From: Reticulitermes speratus
Taxonomy: Eukaryota; Arthropoda; Insecta; Blattodea; Rhinotermitidae
Direction: 5' to 3'
Assembly: GCA_021186555.1 (NCBI GenBank)
Contig: JAJKFL010000004.1
Coordinates: 38,974,351-39,038,350, forward strand
DNA length: 64,000 nt
Position numbers and translations under genes: made by a program. The notes below the pieces were generated by a model, which had not been told where the DNA came from, did not search any database, and was given only the letters and a program-made list of their open reading frames with translations. Shown here in pieces: positions 32,985-44,904 of the stretch. Within the stretch, counting starts at the first letter, position 1; each line of letters opens with the position of its first letter.

Positions 32985-35385
32985 TACATCACAGTGTTAG
33001 TTTTGACTATGCGTTACATCACAGTGTTAGTGCTGACTATGCGTTACATCACAGTGTTAGTGTTGACTATGCGTTACATCACAGTGTTAGTGTTGACTAT
33101 GCGTTACATCACAGTGTTAGTGTTGACTATGCGTTACATCACAGTGTTAGCGCTGACTATGCGTTACATCACAGTGTTAGTGTTGACTATGCGTTACATC
33201 ACAGTGTTAGTGTTGACTATGCGTTACATCACAGTGTTAGTGTTGACTGCGTTACATCACAGTGTTAGTGTTGACTATGCGTTACATCACAGTGTTAGTG
33301 TTGACTATGCGTTACATCACAGTGTTAGTGTTGACTATGCGTTACATCACAGTGTTAGCGCTGACTATGCGGTTACATCACAGTGTTAGTGTTGACTATG
33401 CGTTACATCACAGTGTTAGTGTTGACTATGCGTTACATCACAGTGTTAGTGTTGACTATGCATTACATCACAGTGTTAGTGTTGACTATGCGTTACATCA
33501 CAGTGTTAGTGTTGACTATGCGTTACATCACAGTGTTAGCGCTAACTATGCGTTATATCACAGTGTTAGTGCTGACCATGCGTTACACAACAGTGTTAGT
33601 GCTGACTTTGCGTTACATCACAGTGTTAGTGCTGACTATGCGTTACATCACAGTGTTAGCGCTGACTATGCGTTATATCACAGTGTTAGTGCTGACTATG
33701 CGTTACACAACAGTGTTAGTGCTGACTTTGCGTTACATCACAGTGTTAGTGCTGACTATGCGTTACACCACAGTGTTAGTGTTGACTATGCGTTACATCA
33801 CAGTGTTAGTGTTGACTATGCGTTACATCACAGTGTTAGTGTTGACTATGCGTTACATCACAGTGTTAGCGCTGACTATGCGTTATATCACAGTGTTAGT
33901 GCTGACTATGCGTTACACAACAGTGTTAGTGCTGACTTTGCGTTACATCACAGTGTTAGTGCTGACTATGCGTTACATCACAGTGTTAGCGCTGACTATG
34001 CGTTATATCACAGTGTTAGTGCTGACTATGCGTTACACAACAGTGTTAGTGCTGACTTTGCGTTACATCACAGTGTTAGTGTTGACTATGCGTTACACAA
34101 CAGTGTTAGTGCTGACTTTGCGTTACATCACAGTGTTAGTGCTGACTATGCGTTACACAACAGTGTTAGTGCTGACTTTGCGTTACATCACAGTGTTAGT
34201 GCTGACTATGCGTTACACAACAGTGTTAGTGCTGACTTTGCGTTATATCACTGTGTTAGTGCTGACCATGCGTTACACAACAGTGTTAGTGCTGACTTTG
34301 CGTTACATCACAGTGTTAGTGCTGACTGCGTTACATCACAGTGTTAGTGCTGAATTTACGTTACACAACAGTGTTAGTGCTGACTACGTTACACCACAGT
34401 TTTAGTGCTGACTTTACGTTACATCACAGTGTTAGTGCTGACTTCGCGTTACACAACAGTGTTAATGCTGACTTTGCGTTACATCACAGTGTTAGTGCTG
34501 ACTTTACGTTACATCACAGTGTTAGTGCTGACTATGCGTTACACCACAGTGTTAGTGCTGACTACGTTACACCACAGTTTTAGTGCTGACTTTACGTTAC
34601 TACAGTGTTAGTGCTGACTATGTGTTACACCACAGTGTTAGTGCTGACTATGCGTTATACCAGTGTTAGTGCTGACTATGCGTTACACCACAGTGTTAGT
34701 GCTGACTTTACATTACACTACAGTGTTAGTGCTTACTTTACTTTACACTACAGTGTTAGTGCTGATTTTGCGTTACCTCACAGTGTTAGTGCTGACTTCA
34801 CGTTTCATAACAGTGTTAGTGCTGACTTTACGTTACACCAGTGTTAGTGCTGACTTTACACCACAGTGTTAGTGCTGATTTTACGTTACATCAGAGTGTT
34901 AGTGCTGACTTTACGTTAAACCTGTGTTAGTGCTGACTTTACGTTAAACCAGTGTTAGTGCTGGCTTTACGTTACACCACAGTGTTAGTGCTGACTTTAC
35001 GTTACACCAGTGTTAGTGCTGATTTTACGTTACACCAGTGTTAGTGCTGACTTTACGTTACACCAGTGTTATTTGTGACTTTACGTTTCACCAGTGTTAG
35101 TGCTGACTTTACGTTACACCATAGTGTTAGTGCTGACTTTACGTTACACCAGTGTTAGTGCTGACTTTATGTTACATCAGTGGTAGTACTGACTTTACGT
35201 TACACCAGTGTTAGTGCTGACTTTATCTTACACCAGTGTTAGTGCTGACTTTACGTTACACCACAGTGTTAGTGCTGACTTTACGTTACACCAGTGTTAG
35301 TGCTGACTTTACGTTACACCAGTGTTAGTGCTGACTTTACGTTACACCACAGTGTTAGTGCTGACTTTGCCTTACATCACAGGCA
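32985..35385. repeat. 30-bp tandem array, about 80 copies
   Basis: The unit is GTTACATCACAGTGTTAGTG followed by CTGACTATGC. From about 33540 to 34270 a four-unit (120-bp) pattern with TATATCAC and TACACAAC variants recurs. After about 34850 units often shorten (CCACAG reduced to CCAG) and are more diverged. Open frames are repeat artefacts. Confidence 0.92.
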
Positions 35386-36894
35386 TCTACACTGTACCAA
35401 TTTCAAAGACATGCCGCACACAGTCATTAGGTCTTACTGTGGCCTAACCGTTTTTCTAACTCTCCAAATACGATGAAGTCAACAACATTCACCGGCGAAG
35501 AGCTCCACAGTTTCCTCCGTTTCTCTTCACAACTCTACAGTGAAATAAGAATGTGGCTTCATTTTCTCACCACTCCCGCATAAAACCTACATATTCCGTT
35601 TTACCAAAGTTCTGTTCATTGAGCAACGTTACGCTATTTATGGCAGTGGTGGCCAGTGATGTTTTGATAGAGGGAGTTACAGTACATGGGAATGATTTCT
35701 GCAAAATTTGTCTCCCAAAATCTTTGGAACTTGGGCATTTGAAGGGACAGAATTTCTACGTGACTATGCCCTTCCTGTGGCATTGATCTTCAGTTATAAT
35801 TTGTGAAAGAGTGAAATTTGATTAAACGAAACTTTAGAATTGCCAAAGTTTCATCCACTATTATCTCTGCCTCGCACGCCTGGAAATAAAATGCTTGCCC
35901 AGGTGAAAATGGCTTTACATCTTCAATAAACTGTTTTGACATTAATATTTATGTAAGAATCCGGACTCGAAGTGAAAGGTAACTAAGTCCACGCTGAAAA
36001 CTTTACAATGGGAAACTAACAGTAGCTTAGCTAATCAAGATATATTTTGCCCGAAAATTGCTTCAGCGCTCAGCCAAGTAACCCTGGCTCAGAGCTTTCT
36101 GTTCTATATCTTTCGCTTAACGTAAAGTTCTGCAACTGCCATAACAGTGTGTGAAATCTTCATTTATCCCATTTCTTCTAGACATTTAATCCAAAGCTTG
36201 ATATGTCATCGTAACAGAAACATGTCGTAATATAACGCATTTTAATACAAAGCAAAATATAACGTCTGTGCACATTGCATGTAACATAAAATACAGACTT
36301 CAATTTGACAATATACTATGCATAAAACTTGTACACTTTTCTGTATATATAATTGTGACCAGCCTGAAAATATCTTCATATAAGACGAAACCTGTGGTTC
36401 TTAACAATAAAAATTTGTGCTTTAACAGCTATGTATTTTTGTATTTAAACCAGTAGCTGAGAGAAGGACGTGTGCAAGTTAAATTCGGCCACTTATGCCA
36501 CTTATGCCTCGAATTTCTGTCGTATGAAGAGGGTTGCCGAAAGACAATGGCCTGTTCTCTCAGTAGACAACATTCATCCCCCTTCCCTCCTACCTCTCCC
36601 TCCGCACAGCCATCCCAGGCTGGCTATGGATAATAATGTTGAACTGTTCGCGACTCAACATGGCCGCAGGGCGCACTGTACCAAGTTCCATTAGAAACCA
36701 CGACACACGGGGATAGGTTATAAGCCTCGCAAGGTCCCCTTACCAACCGTCAGCATGTACATGTAACCTAACACACTGCTGTCACACACGCTCTGCGCCC
36801 CACATCAAGACGCATTTAATTTAACAGCCTGATGTAAAAGCTTGCGTTACTGACCGCCATATATGGAAAAATGTGGGAATGTATCTGGGTATCT
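35386..36894. other. No gene seen
   Basis: 1.5 kb between two large arrays, among the longer unique-looking stretches. Small open frames (35553-35786, 36268-36456, 36470-36694) show no domain, codon bias or splice context that I can defend. A short host exon cannot be excluded. Confidence 0.45.
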
Positions 36895-39722
36895 CCGTCG
36901 GGTAGTGAGATAGAAATGTATCTGGGTATCTCGGTCGTGTAGTGAGATAGAAATATATCTGGGTATCTCGGTCGTGTAGTGAGATAGAATTGTATCTGGG
37001 TATCTCCGTCGGGTAGTGAGATAGAAATATGTCTGGGTATCTCGGTCGTGTAGTGAGATAGAAATGTAACTGGGTATCTCCGTCGGGTAGTGAGATAGAA
37101 ATGTATCTGGGTATCTCCGTCGGGTAGTGAGATAGAAATATGTCTGGGTATCTCGGTCGTGTAGTGAGATAGAAATGTAACTGGGTATCTCCGTCGGGTT
37201 GTGAGATAGAAATGTATCTGGGTATCTCCGTCGGGTAGTGAGATAGAAATGTATCTGGGCATCTCGGTCGTGTAGAGATAGAAATGTATCTGGGTATCTC
37301 CGTCGGGTAGTGAGATAGAAATGTAACTGGGTATCTCGGTCGGGTAGTGAGATAGAAATGTAACTGGGTATCTCGGTCGGGTAGTGAGATAGAAATGTAT
37401 CTGGGTATCTCCGTCGGGTAGTGAGATAGAAATGTATCTGGGTATCTCGGTCGGGTAGTGAGATAGAAATGTATCTGGGCATCTCGGTCGTGTAGTGAGA
37501 TAGAAATGTATCTGGGTATCTCCGTCGGGTAGTGAGATAGAAATGTATCTGGGTATCTCCGTCGGGTAGTGAAATAGAAATGTATCTGAGTATCTCCGTC
37601 GGTTAGTGAGATAGAAATGTATCTGGGTATCTCGGTCGTGTAGTGAGATAGAAATGTATCTGGGTATCTCCGTCGGGTAGTGAGATAGAAATGTATCTGG
37701 GTATCTCGGTTGGGTAGTGAGATAGAAATGTATCTAGGTATCTCGGTCGGGTAGTGAGATAGAAATATATCTGGGTATCTCGGTCGGGTAGTGAGATAGA
37801 AATGTATCTGGGTATCTCGGTCGGGTAGTGAGATAGAAATGTATCTGGGTATCTCGGTCGGGTAGTGAGACAGAAATGTATCTGGGTATCTCGGTCGGGT
37901 AGTGAGATAGAAATGTATCTGGTATCTCGGTCGGGTAGTGAGATAGAAATGTATCTGGGTATCTCGGTCGGGTAGTGAGATAGAAATGTATCTGGGTATC
38001 TCGGTCGGGTAGTGAGATAGAAATGTATCTGGGTATCTCGGTCGGGTAGTGAGATAGAAATGTATCTGGGTATCTCGGTCGGGTAGTGAGATAGAAATGT
38101 ATCTGGGTATCTCGGTCGGGTAGTGAGATAGAAATGTATCTGGGTATCTCGGTCGGGTAGTGAGATAGAAATGTATCTGGGTATCTCGGTCGGGTAGTGA
38201 GATAGAAATGTATCTGGGTATCTCGGTCGGGTAGTGAGATAGAATTGTATCTGAGGTATCTCGGTCGGGTAGTGAGATAGAAATGTATCTGGGTAATCTC
38301 GGTCGGGTAGTGAGATAGAAATGTATCTGGGTAATCTCGGTCGGGTAGTGAGATAGAAATGTATCTGGGTATCTCGGTCGGGTAGTGAGATAGAAATGTA
38401 TCTGGTATCTCGGTCGGGTAGTGAGATAGAAATGTATCTAGGTATCTCGGTCGGGTAGTGAGATAGAAATGTATCTGGGTATCTCGGTCGGGTAGTGAGA
38501 TAGAAATGTATCTAGGGTATCTCGGTCGGGTAGTGAGATAGAAATGTATCTCGGGTATATCGGTTCGGGGTAGTGAGATAGAAATGTATCTGGGTATCTC
38601 GGTCGGGTAGTGAGATAGAAATGTATCTGGGTATCTCGGTCGGGTAGTGAGATAGAAATGTATCTAGGGTATCTCGGTCGGGTAGTGAGATAGAAATGTA
38701 TCTGGGTATCTCGGTCGGGTAGTGAGAAATGTATCTGGGTATCTCGGTCGGGTAGTGAGATAGAAATGTATCTAGGTATCTCGGTCGGGTAGTGAGATAG
38801 AAATGTATCTGGGTATCTCGGTCGGGTAGTGAGATAGAAATGTATCTGGTATCTCGGTCGGGTAGTGAGATAGAAATGTATCTGGGTATCTCGGTCGGGT
38901 AGTGAGATAGAATTGTATCTAGGTATCTCGGTCGGGTAGTGAGATAGAAATGTATCTGGGTATCTCGGTCGGGTAGTGAGATAGAAATGTATCTGGGTAT
39001 CTCGGTCGGGTAGTGAGATAGAAATTATCTAGGTATCTCGGTCGGGTAGTGAGATAGAAATGTATCTGGGTATCTCGGTCGGGTAGTGAGATAGAAATGT
39101 ATCTGGTATCTCGGTCGGGTAGTGAGATAGAAATGTATCTGGGTATCTCGGTCGGGTAGTGAGATAGAATGTATCTGGTATCTCGGTCGGGTAGTGAGAT
39201 AGAAATGTATCTGGTATCTCGGTCGGGTAGTGAGATAGAAATGTATCTGGGTATCTCGGTCGGGTAGTGAGATAGAAATGTATCTGGTATCTCGGTCGGG
39301 TAGTGAGATAGAAATGTATCTGGTATCTCGGTCGGGTAGTGAGATAGAAATGTATCTGGGTATCTCGGTCGGGTAGTGAGATAGAAATGTATCTGGGTAT
39401 CTCGGTCGGGTAGTGAGATAGAAATGTATCTAGGTATCTCGGTCGGGTAGTGAGATAGAAATGTATCTGGGTATCTCGGTCGGGTAGTGAGATAGAAATG
39501 TATCTGGGTATCTCGGTCGGGTAGTGAGATAGAAATGTATCTGGGTATCTCGGTCCGGTAGTGAGATAGAATTGTATCTAGGTATCTCGGTCGGGTAGTG
39601 AGATAGAAATGTATCTGGGTATCTCGGTCGGGTAGTGAGATAGAAATGTATCTGGGTATCTCGGTCGGGTAGTGAGATAGAAATGTATCTAGGTATCTCG
39701 GTCGGGTAGTGAGATAGAAATA
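36895..39722. repeat. 37-bp tandem array, about 76 copies
   Basis: The unit is GTATCTGGGTATCTCGGTCG followed by GGTAGTGAGATAGAAAT. The left 0.8 kb mixes CTCCGTCGGG and CTCGGTCGTG forms. The right 2 kb is almost uniform CTCGGTCGGG, with frequent indels in the GGG (CTGGTATC, CTAGGTATC). This looks like a recently homogenised part beside an older part. Confidence 0.93.
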
Positions 39723-39811
39723 TGTCTGCCTCTGTCTGTGTATTGACTATCTAGCAGCAGACAAGCACTGAGACTGAATTCTGAAAGTTTCTGACAGACG
39801 ATATATAACAT

Positions 39812-39989
39812 TGTGAACCAATTGTTTTTTTGGACTTTGTCCATCGTCTTTAATGTGAATAAAATGTAAAATATAAAATTCTGAATTAAATCTATTCTAA
39901 ATTCTAAATCTGAATTTTTTATTTTTATAGTTTACATTTTATTCACAATGAAGACTGATGACAAAGTCCAACAAACAGTTGGTTCACAA
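39812..39989. mobile_element. Fold-back MITE, about 178 bp
   Basis: Inverted arms of about 75 bp: TGTGAACCAATTG, GGACTTTGTC and GTGAATAAAATGTAAA on the left recur inverted on the right, around an AT-rich centre. GCACTGAGACTG occurs at about 39764 and 40002, outside the arms, and may be a duplicated target. No ORF. Confidence 0.65.
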
Positions 39990-40088
39990 AGCACTGAGAC
40001 TGGAATATCATAAAGCTAAGTAAGTACCTCCACAGTAGTCACAGTGTTTTGCTGTCTGCACTGACAGCGTGCAGTGCTGTTCACAAGT

Positions 40089-40331
40089 AAGGTAAAGGTA
40101 AAGGTAAAGTTCTACTCTTTCCTTAACCTCGGCACTAGATGGAGGTGGGTGGTCAACGCCACGCCCCGGCCGCTTTACCCCCGGGAAAGAGACCCGGTAC
40201 CCATTGTATAGGAGGCTGGGTAGGCCCCAGGGCCGGTCTGGACGGGTGCTGAAAATCTCGCCCCATCGGGATTCGATCCCCGGACCGTCCAGCCCACACA
40301 GTCGCTATACCGACTGAGCTATCGCGGCCCA
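40089..40331 (-). mobile_element. SINE family B with 13-bp target duplication
   Basis: The complement reads GGGCCGCGATAGCTCAGTCG through the family B body to a GGTAAA tail on the plus strand. GCTGTTCACAAGT (40076-40088) and GCTATTCACAAGT (40334-40346) flank it, differing at one base. Confidence 0.85.
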
Positions 40332-40477
40332 CCGCTATTCACAAGTTCCTTCCTCATTCTACAAAGGGCACAGAATTATAGTAGCGGATATTTGTACGTA
40401 AGAGAGGACTAGTAAGACACAAGTGGGCCTACGACAAAGGAGAGCGTAGTCCATAGAGCGTAGTCCGTATACAGATT

Positions 40478-40735
40478 AGGCTACGGGCTGGATGGTACGA
40501 GGTTCGAATGCCGGCAGGGGCAAAGATTCTTCTCTCTTCCAAAACATCCAGACCGTCTCTGGAACCCCCCCCCCCCCCGGCTACTCTTCAATGGGTGCCG
40601 GGGTTCTTTGCGGGGGTAAAGCTGCCGAAGCGTGAAGTAAACCACTCACCTCCATCTAGTGCTAAAGTTAAGAATAAGTGGAGTTATAATTGTACTAGAC
40701 CTTTAAGATTTCAAGTCGTAGACTAAGACACTTTC
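40478..40735 (+). mobile_element. Diverged SINE family B relic
   Basis: GGCTGGATGGTACGAGGTTC and a B-box-like GGTTCGAATGCC are followed by CATCCAGACCGTCTCTGG, then a 14-base C run (40565-40578), GGGGGTAAAGCTGCC and a CACCTCCATCTAGTGC section. The first half of the head is unrecognisable. Confidence 0.65.
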
Positions 40736-40811
40736 TTGAAAGGAATAAGACTAGACTAAGACATGAGTGTAGCAAATATACCCTAAGATTCAGTAAGCAA
40801 CTTTCCTAAAG

Positions 40812-41395
40812 GAGAACTAACTAACTGACTAACTAACTAACTAACTCCATGTAGCACAGTCCTTCTTGAGAAGCTAACAGTTCCTCAGCTAGTCAAGAAA
40901 TTCCCCACGTTTTATGGAACCCGAAGGTTCATTACCGCAATCACAACAGCCTGCCACCTGTCCCTATCCTGAGCCATATCAATCCACTCCATGCCCCCAT
41001 CACACTTCTTGAAGATCCATTTTAATATTATCCTCCCATTTACGCCTGGGTCTTCCAAGTGGTCTCCTTCCCTCAGGTCTCCCCACCAAAATCCTGTATG
41101 CACTTCTCCCCTCACCCATACGTGCTACATGCCCCGCCCACCTCATTCTTCTTGATTTGATCACCCGAATAACGTTTGGTGATCAGTACAGATCATTAAG
41201 TTCCTCGTTATGTAGTCTTCTCCACTCCCCCGTTACCTCGTCCCTCTTAGGCCCAAATATCCCCCTCAGCACCCTATTCTCGAACACCCTCAGCCTATGT
41301 TCCTCCCTCAGTGTGAGAGACCAAGTTTCACACCCATACAAAACAACAGGCAAAATTATAGTTCTGCCTAACCGAGAAACAAAGGAATATTAGTT
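40812..41395 (-). pseudogene. LINE ORF2 C-terminus with (GTTA)n tail
   Basis: The minus strand reads [20 protein letters not shown], then [11 protein letters not shown], a frame change, [14 protein letters not shown], a TGA stop, [19 protein letters not shown], and ends [20 protein letters not shown] before RVP and a stop at about 40912. YGCETWSL and [11 protein letters not shown] are hallmarks of Jockey/CR1-like elements just before the C-terminal end. A short 3' UTR (with CTCAAGAAGGACTGTGCTAC) leads to a (GTTA)n tail at about 40812-40846. The RT core is absent, and stops and frameshifts make it non-functional. Confidence 0.8.
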
Positions 41396-41474
41396 CGGCC
41401 CTGAGCAAGCCACGAAGTCCTATTAACAAGAGAGTGGGAGGGCTTCGTTTTATAATGCTGAGTATTTAAACGTC

Positions 41475-41580
41475 TAGAGATGAGTGGTCAGTTTCACGCC
41501 CCGGCCGCTTTATTCCCAGGAGGTGTCGTCTTGGGACTCATTGAATATGAGGTTGGGTGACTGTCAGCGTCGTTCTGGAG
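41475..41580 (-). mobile_element. SINE family B-like relic
   Basis: AGATGAGTGGTCAGTTTCAC, CGCCCCGGCCGCTTTA and CTCATTGAATATGAGGTTGG match the middle of the family in degraded form. Ends are not recognisable. Confidence 0.55.
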
Positions 41581-41712
41581 AGAGACGGCGATAAATAAGC
41601 AGTAAGACAGCAAGAAAGATAAATGTTTGTTTTGTTCGGCGTCGTCAGGCGTCTGCGTATAGAATAATGGGCGTCAAGACACAGAAATGAATGTGAAGAT
41701 TTAATACTAGGT

Positions 41713-41880
41713 ATGTCTATTAAATAACGAGACCGAACGCAGCTATTGACTTTAGAATTTGATGAATAAAATAAATACAGAGTAATTACGGTTGAAGCTT
41801 CCCGTAGGATTGTGTCAGACCGCGCTCCGTTACGTTCACGTAGTGTCGAGTAAAAAATTCTTATGCATTGTTTCTATTAA
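41713..41880 (-). mobile_element. Mariner end fragment
   Basis: TCTATTAAATAACGAGAC is a mariner-type terminal sequence shared with the relic at 47434. GGTTGAAGCTTCCC (at about 41790) also occurs in complementary form inside that relic (GGAAGCTTCAACCGTA). Only one end is present. Confidence 0.5.
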
Positions 41881-43172
41881 TTTGCCGGCATTATATTTAA
41901 TAAGAAATTTAGGAAATATTGACATTGAAATGCATGTGAAAACTGAACAAAACACTGTATAGTCACTTAAAAAAAAACTTCCACAAAATATCTGCAGGAA
42001 ATGCTTCAGGTCCTGGAAAGCTCTTCAGGGGCTGTGTGTAGCTTCTGACGGAAATAAATTTGAAGTAATATGTAAATACAGTGACTTCATTAAAAAAATA
42101 ACTCCTCTGAAACTATACTTTTTATTTAGTAGACAAACCTGTTACGTCACGTGATTGTTAGAATACCGAGCCGTAATATTTCGTGCATGAAACACGCCAT
42201 CTATACAATGTGACACCCCTGTCACATACGTACAATAAACATACGCAATAATTTTAATTGTTATTTGTGTTGTTGTTCCACGTATTGACGCCTGTATAGC
42301 TGCTAATTATCTTAAAACGTCCACTACGTATGTTACCAGAATATACGGCAGCATTAATATTAGAAATACAAATTCTTTTGATGTGTAAACTTAATTTGTA
42401 AACACAGTACCTTGGGGCACAACAAGAGAGGGAAATATGTTTCTGCATAATTATAGAATTAATTTTAATAAATATAATATTATATTTAAATATAATTAGA
42501 CGCCTCTTTTTTTTTTGCATACGTAACGATATCATATGAAAGAAAAACGTAATACATTATAACCATTTATACAGGGTGTTAATTATACGTGTAACATATC
42601 ACAAGATCTAACGTTAAAAATTCTGATTTTGTTTCATTAAGAGTGTCACGTACGTCGTAAAATAGAGAACAAACAGAACTTCCCCTAACGCCATTAACAG
42701 ATTGATATTTGTAATGTAAATTAATGTATTTTTCTCTAAAGTAGAAACTGCCATTTTTAAATATCAATTAAATGAGTTCTAGCCTGCGAAGCTTTATTTC
42801 CAATATAGAGGATGATTCCCTATACATAATAATTTAACAGCTAAATTATTAATCCTTGAAATTTGCGCTTTTCTGGGATATTATGCGGCGTCGTGTGGTA
42901 ATTGTTTACCGACGTTTCGGGACAACGTGTCGGTTCCGTCTTCAGGGGTCAAGAGTCCGAGTAGGAAAGAAAGCCAGCAATCTCTAACATAGATTCTGGA
43001 AAGTGCGGCGGGGTAGCAATCAGTAGGCGTGATGACAGCCAATTATTAATCCCTGGTGATTGAGGCATAGACATAGTCCGAAATGTTAAAAATACTCTCC
43101 GTTGGCCCACAGACACTTATAATAATCTGAGGAAAATTAATTGCATTTAGTCGCCGTAAAAAAATTAAAATA
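41881..43172. other. No gene seen; motif near 42.9 kb
   Basis: AT-rich. A TACAGGGTGTT sequence at about 42571 resembles a lone transposon end. On the minus strand 42905-42949 holds CCCCTGAAGA...CGAAACGTCGGTAAA. No supportable ORF. Confidence 0.5.
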
Positions 43173-43250
43173 CAGGGATTACACAAAAGAATGGTGCGGT
43201 TTAAAGAGACATTTCTATTGAAACCGCACCATTCTTTTATGTATACCCTG
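43173..43250. mobile_element. Palindromic MITE, copy 5, diverged
   Basis: CAGGGATTACACAAAAGAAT and its inverted partner (CAGGGTATACATAAAAGAAT on the minus strand) flank an AAAGAGACATTTCTATTG centre; TA lies on both sides. Confidence 0.78.
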
Positions 43251-43384
43251 TATTTGAGTATATTTACAAATTAACTCCAACAACCAAAAACCTGTTACTT
43301 TGCCACACATCCTCAACAAGTCCCACATTAACCCTATTATAAAGGTCAACATAAATTCATCCTTGGGTTGAATTAAGCTCCACT

Positions 43385-43640
43385 CCGTAAAGGCAGATTA
43401 CGGAGTGGAGGTACAGCTCCAAGCTTTCTCAACTTTCGCCTAGATGGAGGTGACTGGTCAGGTTCACGCCCCGGCAAGATTTAACCTTGGGGAAAAGTAC
43501 TTCCAGTGCTCATTGATAAGACGCTAGATGGACAAGCTGTGTCGTTGTACCCACTATGTTCCGACACTTGCAGACAATTAAACCTCGACTGCTCGCTGGA
43601 TCAGGCTGTGTCCAGTTGCGCTACGAAATGCGCTCTCCTG
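43385..43640 (-). mobile_element. Diverged SINE family B relic
   Basis: CTAGATGGAGGTGACTGGTC and ACGCCCCGGCAAGATTTAAC match the family middle. The tRNA-like head is only faintly visible at the right (CAGGCTGTGTCCAGTTGCGC). Confidence 0.5.
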
Positions 43641-43702
43641 CGCGTATAAGCATTATATACACCAATTACAACTCGCTTTACCTCATAACTGGAATATCGG
43701 GC

Positions 43703-43932
43703 GGTCCGCGATAGCTCAGTCGGTATAGCGACTCGCTACAGGCTGGACGGTCCGGGATCGAATCCCGGTAGGGTAAAAAAATTTATTTAGCAATTCGTCC
43801 AGACAGACCCTGGGGGTCCACCCAGCCTCCCTGTACAATGGGTACCGTGTCTTTTCCAGGGGTAAAGCGGCCGGGGCGTGGAGTTGACCACCCACCCGAT
43901 CTAGCGCCGAGGTTAAAGAAAGAGTAGATCTG
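43703..43932 (+). mobile_element. SINE family B lacking its tail
   Basis: GGTCCGCGATAGCTCAGTCG, B box GATCGAATCCCGG and a body ending GAGGTTAAAGAAAGAGTAGA. It stops where an oppositely oriented fragment begins at 43936, so the CTTTAC tail is missing. Confidence 0.8.
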
Positions 43933-43935
43933 TGG

Positions 43936-44052
43936 TCCCCACAGCCGTTGGAGTTTTGAAGAAGATAAAATCCCTTTCTCCTACCAGGATTCAAACCCTG
44001 TACCGTCCATCATGTAGATATTCGCTATTGTGACTGAGCTATCCTGGATCCT
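43936..44052 (-). mobile_element. Inverted SINE family B-like head
   Basis: The minus strand reads GGATCCAGGATAGCTCAGTC (A box), then a B-box-like GGGTTTGAATCCTGG, then AGGAGAAAGGGATTTTATC, which departs from the family. It abuts the previous SINE tail to tail. Confidence 0.6.
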
Positions 44053-44904
44053 GTATATTCAGTACCTCAGAAAATTGTTACCTAAATTAAATTAAATAGG
44101 TCCGAATTTATTAAGCCATTCTGAGAAGTAAATATGCCGACCGTTATGCTAAAATGGAGGACACATCCACACATTACGAGACCAGCACAAGGACAGTTTC
44201 ATTGAAGAGTTCAAGAATGAGAAGGGGCCTAGTTGAGAGTTGCTGGCAACGAAATGTGTAGATACTGTAGTTACTGCATTAGAGGGGAGAGATTGTGTAT
44301 ACACCTCGGGGCCATGTTAATCCACGTCTCTCTCTGAGTCACAGGGAGCACATGTTGTGATTTAAAAAGGACTACGGAATGTACAAAAGATGGGACTAGT
44401 TAGAGCGGACCGAGCCTCCGGGCAAACAGACAAGAACTCCTGGCCTAATTTTAACAACGACATATAATTTCAAACAGCAAAACATTTGTGAGCACAGATA
44501 AACGAACTATCATTCATAATAATGTCAATATGTCTGTAGATTTATTATGTTTCGTACGTTTATAGTCAGTTTGTGACAACTGACGACTATGAACAGAGGT
44601 GCTTGTGTTGTTAAAGAGAAATTAACTCTCGCTGAATAAAGTTAAACGTTAACTCGGTTGTCAGTATTAAGTCTTGTTCTATTTAAATATATTTTATGCA
44701 GTGAAAAAGCCCAAAGATTTCGTTGCGAATGTGAGGCCTCATTGTCTTTGATGTTAATCTATAAGCTGACTGTTCACATCGTGTCTTAACTAGGGCGTCG
44801 GAAATAAAATCATTACTGAAAACTGTTGAAAAGGGAAGTGAAAATTATACGTAACACAACAGTGCCTCTGCACGCCATTAGTGTATATAAGTGGAGATGA
44901 GGTG
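44053..44904. other. No gene seen
   Basis: Unique-looking, no array, no supportable ORF. Confidence 0.5.

Noticed and set aside
33262..34405. Overlapping 361- and 340-codon plus-strand frames
   Set aside because: Produced by the 30-bp array; two frames are open at once over the same bases.
36816..37482. 148- and 211-codon minus-strand frames
   Set aside because: Stop-free reading of the 37-bp array; they end where an indel or variant unit brings in a stop.
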